64,000 nucleotides of DNA. Origin: CAVWDI01 sp963793095. GTDB lineage: Bacteria; Chloroflexota; Anaerolineae; Anaerolineales; UBA4823. Both the position numbers and the translations under genes were made by a program. The DNA lies in NCBI GenBank assembly GCA_963793095.1, contig CAWBYY010000011.1:248001-312000 (forward strand), written 5' to 3'. Of this stretch, positions 8,876 through 17,192 are shown piece after piece. The notes beneath the pieces are model-generated. The model saw only the letters and a program-made list of their open reading frames with translations, made no database searches and had not been told where the DNA came from. Every line of letters begins with the position of its first letter. Position 1 is the stretch's first letter.

Positions 8876-10588
8876 TCAATTCTCGATCAAATTTTCCAAC
8901 TCGGCGATTGTGCTTTCAGCCAGGTCGACCGCAGATTGGAGGGTGGATTCGTCGAAAGCGAATCTGGCGCCGGCTGCATTAAAGAGTTCCGGAAGTGTGG
9001 CTGTGGCGCCGAGCGAGAGCATCCTGCGGTAATCTGCGACTGCCTGATCCTGGTTCTCGATCGCGTTAGCCCAAATCTGGAATGCGCCTAACTGGGCGAG
9101 CCCGTATTCAACATAATAAAAGGGGACCTGGTGGATGTGCAGTTTGCGCTGCCAGCCTGTCGCCATTTCTTCTTCCAGGCCGCTCCAATCCACACCGGGC
9201 ATGAACCTGTCCCAGAGCTCGCTCCACTTCCGGTCGCATTCGACCGGATCGAGAGCCACATTATGGTTGAGGTATACCCAGTGCTGGAAAGCGTCAACAA
9301 CCGCCATGTAAGGCCAGAAGCATAGTGCGGCGTTGATATGTTCAATCCTGGCGCGGGCGGCATCCCGGGGGGTGTAGAACCCGCCCATTTCCTGCGAAAG
9401 ATAGGGCGCTGACAGCAGTTCCATACTCATTGAGGCGACTTCAGCGATCTCCAATCCGACATCGCGCTGCTGCAGATATGGCAGGTGGACCGTTTCGAAT
9501 ACATGGAAGGCATGCCCGCCTTCATGGATCAATGTCTGGACATCATCGTGGACTCCTACTGCGTTCATAAAGATGAACGGGCGTTTGACGGCTGACAGGG
9601 TCTCGCAGTAACCGCCCGGCGCTTTGCCCTTGCGGTTTTCAAGGTCAAGCAGGCTTTCTCTGCGCATGGTTTCAAAATAAAGCCCCAGTTCGGGATCGAC
9701 CTGCGAGAATATCCGCCGGGTAGTGTCCTCCAATTCGTCCACATCGCTGAAAGGCCTGAGCGGGGGTTTGCCGTAAGGGTCTACATTTAAGTCCCACGGG
9801 CGCAGAGTTTCCAGGTTAAGGTTTTTCCTACGCCTCTCGTATAGGCGTTCCGCCGCCGGGACGACCACTTTTTCAATTGAATCATGAAACTGCTGGCAGT
9901 CTTCTGGCGTATAGTCGAAGCGCAGCAGGTTTACCCAGCGGTAGGAGCGATAATCAGGCATGCCGGCATTAAGAAAGATCTTCTGGCGCAGTTTAAGAAA
10001 GCGGGCCCAAAGCTCGCCGATCGCTTCGCGGTCCTGGAGCTGGCGCTGAGCTGCCCGCCTCCAGGCTTTTTCGCGATCTTCCCGGTCGGGTTCCTGGTAG
10101 ACCCGCTGGAGCTGGGGCAGGGTGATTTCTTCCCCCTTCCAGGTAATCGTCTGAGCGCCGATTATCTTATCGTACTCGGTCGATAGTTTTAGCTCCTGGG
10201 CCAGCAGCGCCAGATTTTCCTCACGGTAGATATCCGCCTCCGCCTGCATGTTCCGGAGTTGAAGCTCGAATCCGGGCGGCTTGAGCCCGCTGTCGAGCAA
10301 CTTTTGTTTTAAAAGCTGTTCAGCGGTTTCGGCCTGCGGGTAGATCTCATCAAGAAAGAAGTTATACATTTTTTCCGCATCCCGGTCGTTTGTATCGACC
10401 GTCGTGGCGATGTACAGTCGGTTGGCTGTTTCCTGGACGATTTCGCTCAGACGAGACCAATCCGACAGCCATTCCGGCAGGGTGCCGGCGGTTAACGGAC
10501 GGTTGGAAAGTTCCAGATAATAAGGGGAGAAGCGGTCCCATTCCCAATTAAGGGTTACAAGGGCACTGGCTGGTAGTGAATTGAACAT
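8876..10588 (-). CDS. M3 family oligoendopeptidase (PepF-like metallopeptidase)
   Basis: 570 residues, typical of oligoendopeptidase F-type M3 peptidases, cytosolic zinc enzymes that cut short peptides. The zinc-binding motif HEGGHAFH is at about residue 355 (IHEGGHAFHVFE), followed some 25 residues later by the third ligand region LEIAEVASMSMELL. The N-terminal half is helical and charged as in the family. There is no signal peptide. It starts 13 bases upstream of the gatA stop side, in line with the gat genes, so it is probably co-transcribed with gatC-gatA. Peptide recycling is the likely role; a link to tRNA amidation is not implied. Confidence 0.9.
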   Translation of the reverse strand: MFNSLPASALVTLNWEWDRFSPYYLELSNRPLTAGTLPEWLSDWSRLSEIVQETANRLYIATTVDTNDRDAEKMYNFFLDEIYPQAETAEQLLKQKLLDSGLKPPGFELQLRNMQAEADIYREENLALLAQELKLSTEYDKIIGAQTITWKGEEITLPQLQRVYQEPDREDREKAWRRAAQRQLQDREAIGELWARFLKLRQKIFLNAGMPDYRSYRWVNLLRFDYTPEDCQQFHDSIEKVVVPAAERLYERRRKNLNLETLRPWDLNVDPYGKPPLRPFSDVDELEDTTRRIFSQVDPELGLYFETMRRESLLDLENRKGKAPGGYCETLSAVKRPFIFMNAVGVHDDVQTLIHEGGHAFHVFETVHLPYLQQRDVGLEIAEVASMSMELLSAPYLSQEMGGFYTPRDAARARIEHINAALCFWPYMAVVDAFQHWVYLNHNVALDPVECDRKWSELWDRFMPGVDWSGLEEEMATGWQRKLHIHQVPFYYVEYGLAQLGAFQIWANAIENQDQAVADYRRMLSLGATATLPELFNAAGARFAFDESTLQSAVDLAESTIAELENLIEN

Positions 10589-10600
10589 TGTTGACCTCGT

Positions 10601-12082
10601 TTACAGTATTGGTTTCTCCAGGTGGTGCCTGGTGATGGATTGGAAAGCCTGTCCGGTTTTGAACAGAACGTCTTCTTTGAAAGGCGCCCCCATTAACTGG
10701 ATCCCGACGGGCAGGCGGTTCTGGTCGAGTCCCGCCGGGACTGTCAGGCCGGGAATGCCGGCCAGGTTTGCCGGTATTGTGAATATATCTTCCAGGTACA
10801 TGGACAGAGGGTCGTCGGTATGCTCGCCGATCTTAAAAGCGGTCGAAGGTGCGACCGGCGCGGCGATGATATCCACCTGTTCGAAGGCGCGCTCAAAGTC
10901 ATTTTTTATCAGAGTGCGCACTTTTTGGGCCTGCCCATAATAGGCGTCATAGTACCCAGCCGAGAGGGCATAAGTCCCGAGCATTACCCGCCGTTTGACT
11001 TCTGAACCAAATTTTTCGCCGCGTGTTATGCTGTTTATGGCCTGAATTGAATCCGCATCCAGGCGTGGCCCGTAGCGGATTCCATCGTAGCGGGCAAGGT
11101 TTGCGGAGGCTTCTGCCGGGGCGATCAAGTAGTAAACCGGGACGGAGTATTCGGTGTGGGGAAGGCTTATCATCTCAACCAGCGCGCCGTAGTCTTCCAT
11201 CAGCTTAATTGCGGTTTTTACGCATGCTTCCACCTCCGGCTGCAAACCGGAGATGAAGTATTCCTGCGGCACACCAATCCGGAGCGATTTAAAAACGTTT
11301 TCGGGCGGCTGGTCTGGAGAGAAATTTGGGACGGGAGCATCAACAGAGGTTGAGTCCTGGGGATCGTGTCCTGCGATCAGGTTGAAAACCCGGGATACAT
11401 CCTCAACGTTTTGGCCCAGCACACCTACAACATCCAGGGAAGAACCAAACGCGATCAATCCATAGCGGGAGACCCGGCCGTATGAAGGTTTGATCCCGGT
11501 AATCCCGCAGTATGAAGCTGGCTGGCGAACGCTGCCGCCGGTATCGGTTCCCAGAGCGATGGGAGCCATGTTCGCGGCGACCGCCGCGGCGCTGCCTCCG
11601 CTTGAGCCGCCCGGAACCCGGTTTATATCCCAGGGATTATGGGTGACCCCGTAGGCTGAATTCTCGGTTGAGGACCCCATCGCGAATTCATCGGTGTTTG
11701 TTTTACCTAGGATGAGCCCTCCAGCAGCGATTAACCGCGCAACTGCGGTCGCGTCGTAAACAGGCTCGAAATTTTCAAGTATGCGTGAACCGGCGGTACA
11801 GCGCAAACCGTTTACGCAGAGAACATCCTTGACCGCAACCGGTACGCCGAGCAGGGCTGGCAGGCTGGATTCAGGGCTTTTTCTCCAGGTTCTGTACCGG
11901 CGGTCTGCCTGATCTGCCTGCTCGAGAACTTTCTCGGGCTGGATGCTGATAAAGGCATTTAATTGCGGCTCGAGGCGTTCGATCCGGTCCAGGAATGCCT
12001 GGACGAGCTCACGGCTGGAGAAATCCCCCTTCCTGAGCCCGGCGGTTATTTGTTTGAGGGTTAACTGGCTGAATTCTGGCAT
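10601..12082 (-). CDS. gatA: Aspartyl/glutamyl-tRNA amidotransferase subunit A
   Basis: 493 residues, full length. GatA hydrolyses glutamine and channels ammonia to GatB. The amidase-signature catalytic triad is visible: Lys85 in PVAVKDVLC, cis-Ser160 in GGSSGGSAAAVAA and nucleophile Ser184 in DTGGSVRQPASYCG, with the 24-residue spacing expected between the two serines. It lies 24 bases after gatC and just before the M3 peptidase gene. Confidence 0.96.
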   Translation of the reverse strand: MPEFSQLTLKQITAGLRKGDFSSRELVQAFLDRIERLEPQLNAFISIQPEKVLEQADQADRRYRTWRKSPESSLPALLGVPVAVKDVLCVNGLRCTAGSRILENFEPVYDATAVARLIAAGGLILGKTNTDEFAMGSSTENSAYGVTHNPWDINRVPGGSSGGSAAAVAANMAPIALGTDTGGSVRQPASYCGITGIKPSYGRVSRYGLIAFGSSLDVVGVLGQNVEDVSRVFNLIAGHDPQDSTSVDAPVPNFSPDQPPENVFKSLRIGVPQEYFISGLQPEVEACVKTAIKLMEDYGALVEMISLPHTEYSVPVYYLIAPAEASANLARYDGIRYGPRLDADSIQAINSITRGEKFGSEVKRRVMLGTYALSAGYYDAYYGQAQKVRTLIKNDFERAFEQVDIIAAPVAPSTAFKIGEHTDDPLSMYLEDIFTIPANLAGIPGLTVPAGLDQNRLPVGIQLMGAPFKEDVLFKTGQAFQSITRHHLEKPIL

Positions 12083-12106
12083 GTATTCAGGTTTTCAGAA
12101 AATAAT

Positions 12107-12394
12107 TCAGTCTAAAATTGGGGGAACCTTGAACTGGCCTTCTTCTGTTAGTGGGGCGTTTCGAAGCAGTTTTTCCTCCCCGATACCCGGCCTCGACTGG
12201 TCCTGACGCAGCGAAATCTGATGTGGAACCACACTGAAGGTCCCCGGGATAGAGGCCGTATCCAGATCGTTAAGCCGGGCAGCGTAATCCAGGATTTTGG
12301 ATAACTGCTCGCGGTATATCTCTTTCTCTTTCTGTCTGAGGCTTAAACGCGCCAGTTCAGCGATGTACTCAACCTCATCTATGGTGAGAGTCAT
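12107..12394 (-). CDS. gatC: Aspartyl/glutamyl-tRNA amidotransferase subunit C
   Basis: 95 residues, the normal size of GatC, the small belt-like subunit that stabilises the GatA-GatB complex. Family signatures are EVEYIAELARLSL at the N-terminus, KILDYAARLNDLDT in the middle and LRNAPLTEEGQFKVPPIL at the C-terminus. The ATG at 12394 is preferred to a longer frame starting at 12535, which would overlap the esterase gene and has no homology. It is the first gat gene in the transcriptional order. Confidence 0.93.
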   Translation of the reverse strand: MTLTIDEVEYIAELARLSLRQKEKEIYREQLSKILDYAARLNDLDTASIPGTFSVVPHQISLRQDQSRPGIGEEKLLRNAPLTEEGQFKVPPILD

Positions 12395-12444
12395 GGGGGC
12401 GATTATATCACCAAGGCCCCCCGCTTCTAGCGAGCCTGAGGGTA

Positions 12445-13404
12445 TCAAAACCAGGCGCTGGCATACCAGCGAAGATATATTTCCAGGTGGTTCTGCCAGT
12501 ATTCCTGGTTGTGTTCTCCTGTAAATTGATGCCACTCATGGGGTATGCCGCTCTGGTTTAACAATTCACCTAACAAACCTGCCGATTCAGAAATCTCGTG
12601 CGGTTCCCGGTCGCCCAGGTCGATGAATATGCGCGGGATCTGGCTGGTCGGGATCGATTCGAGACTTTTTTCGAGCCGGACCGGGTTGTTATTCAGCACA
12701 GCCGGGCTGTGGGCCCCCAGCGCCCCAAAATATTCCCAGTTATGTAAACCCAGTTCAAGCGCCCATCCCCCGCCGCGTGATATGCCTCCAACCGCCCGTT
12801 TTTCACGTTCTCGAACAGCGCGGTAATTGTTTTCAATAAACGGCAGCAGTTCCTCCAGAACAGCCTGGTCAAAGGGGTCTGCCTTCGAATTGTTGTGCAG
12901 TTGTTCGCGGGGCATTACCATGATAAACGGCTCAACCTGGTCTGAGTTTATCAGTTTATCGGCGATCTCATCTGCGCCGAGTTCATCCCACTGGCTTTCG
13001 CGGTAGCCCTTCCCGTGAAAAAGGTAAAGGGTTGGGTATTCCGCTTCAGGCGATTTTGAATAGCAGGGAGGCAGGTAAATCCGGAATTTCAAATCGTAGT
13101 CCAGCAGTTCGGATTCGACCACACCGTTTTCAATCGTACCTCTTGGATCCGGGCAGGGACTTTGCCCCCTGGACAATGTGGCGGAGGGCTGCTTATCTTC
13201 GTGGGTGGTCTCTTCCGGGCTGGTTGATTCCGGCGGGCGGCGCGTGGCGGACGGATCAGCCCCGCGGGGCGCATTGGGTGATGGAAGTAGTGTGGACGGT
13301 GTTGCCTGGCGCGCCCGGGTAGTTGCCGGAAGGCTGGTTTCTACCGGGTAAACTGTGCAGGAAAGGAGAAAGAGAAACAGGATAATGGTTGTGAGTCGGG
13401 TCAA
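12445..13404 (-). CDS. Secreted lipoprotein esterase, enterochelin-esterase/esterase D-like alpha/beta hydrolase
   Basis: 319 residues starting at a TTG. A hydrophobic leader ends in a lipobox (LLSC, Cys16), followed by a long low-complexity Ser/Thr/Pro stretch to about residue 85, then an alpha/beta-hydrolase domain. The domain has YPTLYLFHGKG (oxyanion region), the nucleophile elbow GISRGG near residue 210, and a plausible acid/His pair in IDLGDREPHE and FTGEHNQEYW. Such enzymes hydrolyse esters of polysaccharides or small acyl compounds at the cell surface. The substrate is unknown. The gene follows spoVS closely and precedes gatC on the same strand. Confidence 0.82.
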   Translation of the reverse strand: MTRLTTIILFLFLLSCTVYPVETSLPATTRARQATPSTLLPSPNAPRGADPSATRRPPESTSPEETTHEDKQPSATLSRGQSPCPDPRGTIENGVVESELLDYDLKFRIYLPPCYSKSPEAEYPTLYLFHGKGYRESQWDELGADEIADKLINSDQVEPFIMVMPREQLHNNSKADPFDQAVLEELLPFIENNYRAVREREKRAVGGISRGGGWALELGLHNWEYFGALGAHSPAVLNNNPVRLEKSLESIPTSQIPRIFIDLGDREPHEISESAGLLGELLNQSGIPHEWHQFTGEHNQEYWQNHLEIYLRWYASAWF

Positions 13405-13420
13405 AAATATACCAGTCTGC

Positions 13421-13681
13421 TCACCGTTCTTCTACAGTAAACCGGATCGCTGTCCGAATTTTATCATTGATCTGGACGTCAACAAATTCGGAAATGAAAA
13501 CGACCTCGAAGCCATCCTCCTGCAAATATCCCCGCGAAAGGGCCAGGGCTTTTACAGCCTGGTTTACCGCAATCGCGCCGATCGCCTGGACTTCAGCGCG
13601 GAGATTTTCCCGAAACACCCCAGCGATTGCACCTGCAACTGCCGATGTGCGTGAGGTACCGGAGACTTTGATGATATTCAT
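13421..13681 (-). CDS. spoVS: Stage V sporulation protein S family
   Basis: 86 residues, the normal SpoVS length. It begins MNIIKVSGTSRTSAVAGAIA and contains the alternating GAIAVNQAVKALALSRGYL helix and the basic C-terminal strand (DKIRTAIRFTVEE) of the Alba-like SpoVS fold. The ATG at 13681 has GGGAGG at good distance, so the longer frame to 13717 is not needed. In Bacillus the protein affects sporulation and septation; in Thermus, Deinococcus and Chloroflexota it is present without sporulation and probably binds nucleic acid or acts as a global regulator. No other sporulation gene is in the window. Confidence 0.92.
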   Translation of the reverse strand: MNIIKVSGTSRTSAVAGAIAGVFRENLRAEVQAIGAIAVNQAVKALALSRGYLQEDGFEVVFISEFVDVQINDKIRTAIRFTVEER

Positions 13682-13766
13682 GGTATGTCCCTCCCTTGGC
13701 AAGAAACATGTAACCATATATTAGGTGCAATTTATTGTAATGTAATATTTTACAGGAAAGTCAGGT

Positions 13767-14186
13767 GTGAAGCAAGCATCAAATATGCCTCTTGCCTTGC
13801 AAAGGGGTCTATGGCACAATACCAGTGGAATGAGACGCTGGTTATTCTTTTTACTGGCTATTGCTGGCGGGGTGGCAATTGGCATTTTTTACGGCTGGAA
13901 AATCAACCCGGTTGAGTACAGCGATACAGTCCCGGAGAGACTGCGCCAGGATTACAGGACAGATTATGTATTAATGGTCGCGGAAGCGTTCAGCAAGGAC
14001 CAGGACATGGCGCTTGCTGTTGAAAGGCTTACCTTTCTGGGGGGTAAATCGCCGGATGGAGCGGTAATTGAAGCGCTAAAATTTGCCGAGCAGGAAGGAT
14101 ACCGAAGTACTGACCTGGCCCTGATGAAGGAACTTGCTGACGAGATGGATTTCTTCCAGAAAGTATTGGAGACGCCGGAGCAATGA
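13767..14186 (+). CDS. Small single-pass membrane protein, first of a related pair
   Basis: 139 residues from a GTG with AGGAAAG upstream; an alternative ATG at 13830 would start directly before the membrane helix. One transmembrane segment (about residues 24-40, LFFLLAIAGGVAIGIFYGW) is followed by INPVEYSDTVPERLRQDYR and an acidic, helical domain of about 90 residues with no recognisable motif. The next gene overlaps it by four bases (ATGA) and has the same plan: a helix, the INPV-Y-DT-P motif and a helical tail. The two are therefore tandem paralogues and probably partners. Function unknown; I know this type only as uncharacterised proteins in Chloroflexota. Confidence 0.7.
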   Translation: MKQASNMPLALQRGLWHNTSGMRRWLFFLLAIAGGVAIGIFYGWKINPVEYSDTVPERLRQDYRTDYVLMVAEAFSKDQDMALAVERLTFLGGKSPDGAVIEALKFAEQEGYRSTDLALMKELADEMDFFQKVLETPEQ

Positions 14187-14569
14187 ACACGGAAGAGCGC
14201 GGCAACTGGTACCTGATCACAGGAGCCCTGCTGGGGCTGGCGATCGGCCTGCTGTATGCCTGGGTGATAAACCCTGTAGATTATGTCGATACAGCCCCGA
14301 GTACTTTAAAACCGTTTTATAAAGACCAGTACCGCCTCATGATCGCCTCCGCTTATAACGCCAATCCGGATATTGTGCGGGCAAAAGCGCGCCTTGAACT
14401 GCTGGGAGATGAAGATGCATACCGGGCGGTAGCCGAGCAGGCCCAGAACGCGCTTTCCGAAGGCGGCACCCCGGCTGAAGCCCAGGCGCTGGGAAAACTT
14501 GCCGCCGCCCTGGGAAGGGATTTACCCATGCCTGTTTCGACACCTACTGAAGTATCTGAAGAAGAATAA
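14183..14569 (+). CDS. Small single-pass membrane protein, second of a related pair
   Basis: 128 residues. A transmembrane helix at about 9-27 (WYLITGALLGLAIGLLYAW) is followed by VINPVDYVDTAPSTLKPFYK, matching the INPVEYSDTVPERLRQDYR region of the preceding protein. An Ala-rich helical part (AKARLELLGDEDAYRAV) and an acidic end (TPTEVSEEE) follow. The start ATG overlaps the stop of the upstream gene, implying translational coupling. With the helix N-terminal, the soluble domain is probably outside the cytoplasm. Function not known. Confidence 0.75.
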   Translation: MNTEERGNWYLITGALLGLAIGLLYAWVINPVDYVDTAPSTLKPFYKDQYRLMIASAYNANPDIVRAKARLELLGDEDAYRAVAEQAQNALSEGGTPAEAQALGKLAAALGRDLPMPVSTPTEVSEEE

Positions 14570-14616
14570 TAATAAATGTTGGATATATTTTTAACGGTTG
14601 AGTTTTGGAGGGAGTT

Positions 14617-14883
14617 ATGAAAATTGTCCTGGATCGCAGATCGTGCAACTGCTGGGATGCAGCCTGTGAGACCCATTTCGGCTGGCATTTTTTGAGAGAA
14701 GAGATTAAACCGGTGGACTGCACTATCGAAATTGCAGATGATGGTAAAGAAGAAATCACTTTCTTGATTAAAGATAAGGATAACGTCGATAAAATCCTGG
14801 TTGTGGATGACAGCAACCGGGCAGATGCACACGATTCATGGCTGATTGCCTGGCAAAAACAGCAGGAGCAGTCAGGCAGGTAA
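14617..14883 (+). CDS. Small Cys/His-rich hypothetical protein
   Basis: 88 residues from the ATG at 14617, which follows GGAGGGAG closely. The N-terminus has a compact cluster of potential metal ligands (SCNCWDAACETHFGWHF, residues 8-24: three Cys and two His) and an additional Cys in VDCTIEI. The rest is an acidic alpha/beta-like domain (EEITFLIKDKDNVDKILVV). No family is recognised; metal or iron-sulphur binding is suggested only by residue spacing. Its 3' end overlaps the convergent recD2 gene by 12 bases. It may be co-transcribed with the two membrane proteins upstream, 47 bases away. Confidence 0.65.
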   Translation: MKIVLDRRSCNCWDAACETHFGWHFLREEIKPVDCTIEIADDGKEEITFLIKDKDNVDKILVVDDSNRADAHDSWLIAWQKQQEQSGR

Positions 14884-17129
14884 CAAATCCCTCAATCGCA
14901 ACTCCAATCCAGAATAGCGCCGGGCGACCTGATCGTTTTTTACAGCGATTGCTATGGCGCGTTTGTTTCCTACAAGAATACAGAGTTGTTTCGCACGGGT
15001 GACTGCAGTATACAGAAGATTGCGCTGCAGCATTATGTAATGCTGGGTGAGAACCGGCAGTACCACTACCGGAAATTCTGAACCCTGCGATTTGTGCACC
15101 GAAACTGCATAAGCCAGTACCAGCTGGTCGGCTTCAACCCAATCGTAATCCACACAGCGGCCTTCAAATTCGACCTGCAGGGTGTGCTCTATTTCATCAA
15201 TAGATTGCAGCGTGCCAATATCCCCGTTATAAACGCTCTTATCGTAATTATTCCTGACCTGCATCAGCTTATCACCCACCCTGAAATTAATCCCAAAAAG
15301 CGTTTTTTCGGACAGCCTTTTGCGGGGGGAATTGATGATCGACTGCAGGCGTTCGTTCAGGGCATTCACCCCGCAAGAACCCCGGTACATTGGCGATAGA
15401 ACCTGGATATCCTGATCCGGCTGAAAACCAAACGTCTCCGGTATCCGCCTGGTGACGACATCGCATACCCAGTCGGCAGCCTGGTCAGCGTCCTCGGCTG
15501 GGAACAGGTAGAAGTCAGATTCCGGCGGCGAGGATGAATCGCTTTTCGAACCTGGGAAAACCGGCATTTTTCCCTGGTTAATGCGGTGGGCATTGCTGAT
15601 TATCTGAGAGCCGGCAGCCTGCCGGAATATTATTTTCAGCTGGCTTACTGGCGCAATACTGCTGGCGATAATATCCCGCAGCACATCCCCAGCCCCAACC
15701 GATGGGAGCTGGTCCGCATCTCCGACAAATAAAACATGCGTTCCGGGCATGAGCGCTTTGAGCAAATTATGCATAAGCAACAAATCCACCATTGAGACCT
15801 CATCCACTACCAGCATGTCAATATTAAGGGGGTTGCGGTCGTCGAATTTATAGCCTTTGCCGGGTTTATATCCGAGCAGGCGGTGGATTGTGCTGGCAGG
15901 ATGATCCGTAGCCTGGGCTAATCTCTTGGCAGCCCGTCCGGTCGGCGATGCGAGCCGGAAGGTTTTCTTTTCTAAAACCAGTATATTTATCAGGGATTTG
16001 ACGGTGGTTGTTTTTCCGGTTCCGGGACCGCCGGTCAGTACACTGAGCGGGGAACCCAGGGCGGTTTTTACTGCCGCTTGCTGTTCGGGGGAGAGCGCCG
16101 GGTCTATCTCCAGGAAGGCCGGCGGGATGTCGCTCAGCCTGGTAGGGAACTTGCTGGCAAGTGTTCGCAGTCTTTCAGCCACTTTTTTCTCACTGTGATA
16201 ATACGGTGCCAGGTAAATAGCGGGTTCTCCATCCGTTGTTTTTATTTGGCGGGCTGCGGGATCCTGGTCGGAGGCAGCCGTAGAAATTGACCTGTCTGGC
16301 GAAAGCATTTCCATTACGATTGAGTTGTCTTTAACCAAACGCCCGTATGCCGGGTCAATTAACTCAGGTTGAACCTGAATCAGGTCTTCAACCGAGTTGG
16401 ATAGTACTGCTCGCGGCAGGAACACATTGCCATCTTCGGTGCTTTTATTGAGGCAGTAGATAATTGCGGCTTCAATTCTGGATGGGTGATCCGCTAGCAG
16501 CCCGAGGTCCTGGGCAATTTTATCGGCTGTCTTAAAACCCACCCCGTAAATATCGCGCGCCATCTGGTATGGATCAGTTCGGACAACACCCAGGGCCTGG
16601 TCCCCGTACTGTTTGTAAATTTTGACAGCAAGGTTGGTGCTTACCCCATGGCTGTGCAGAAACAGCATGACCTCTTTCACCTGTCTTTGTTCTTTCCAGG
16701 CTGAGACGATCAGGTCGAGGCGTTTCTCCCCGATATCTGGGACTTCCAGCAAGCGCTCGGGCTGCTCCTCAATAATATTAAGGGTGTCCTCCCCGAACTG
16801 GGTCACGATCCTGTCTGCAAGGCGCGGCCCGATCCCTTAATTAACCCGGATCCAAGGTAGCGGCGGATACCGGTTGTCGAAGCGGGCAGCCTCTGCTGGC
16901 AGGATTGGGCGGTGAACTGGCGGCCGTGTCTGGGATGATCGACCCATTCGCCCTGTAATTCAAGCTGTTCTCCCGGCGAAAGCTCGGGAAGATTGCCGGT
17001 TACAGTGACCAAACCCCGCTCGCTCAACCGGCTGCCAAGAGGTTTTTCCGGGCGCAGCCGGATTACGCTGTACCCGTTTTCGGGGTTGTAGTAAGTGACG
17101 CGCTCCACAGAACCGGTCAGGGCTTCCAT
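14872..17129 (-). CDS. recD2: RecD2-like ATP-dependent DNA helicase, one frameshift
   Basis: About 750 residues after repair, typical of RecD2, a 5'-3' superfamily 1B helicase acting in DNA repair outside RecBCD. N-terminal OB-like part (MEALTGSVERVTYYNPENGY), then tandem HhH-type helices, Walker A GGPGTGKTTTVKSL, Walker B VVDEVSMVDLLLM, a QLPSVGAGDVL motif and the C-terminal VHKSQGSEFPVVVLP motif. The frame breaks in a G-run at 16834-16836: adding one G gives IKGIGPRLADRIVTQFGE, as in homologues. I place the start at the ATG at 17129; a TTG at 17144 is possible. The lesion is probably a homopolymer error. Confidence 0.88.
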
Positions 17130-17192
17130 GGGGGTAAGTATCAAGTATCAGCCAGATGGTGTCAAGTGGAGGGGGCTTGCGGGTCTGTAATT

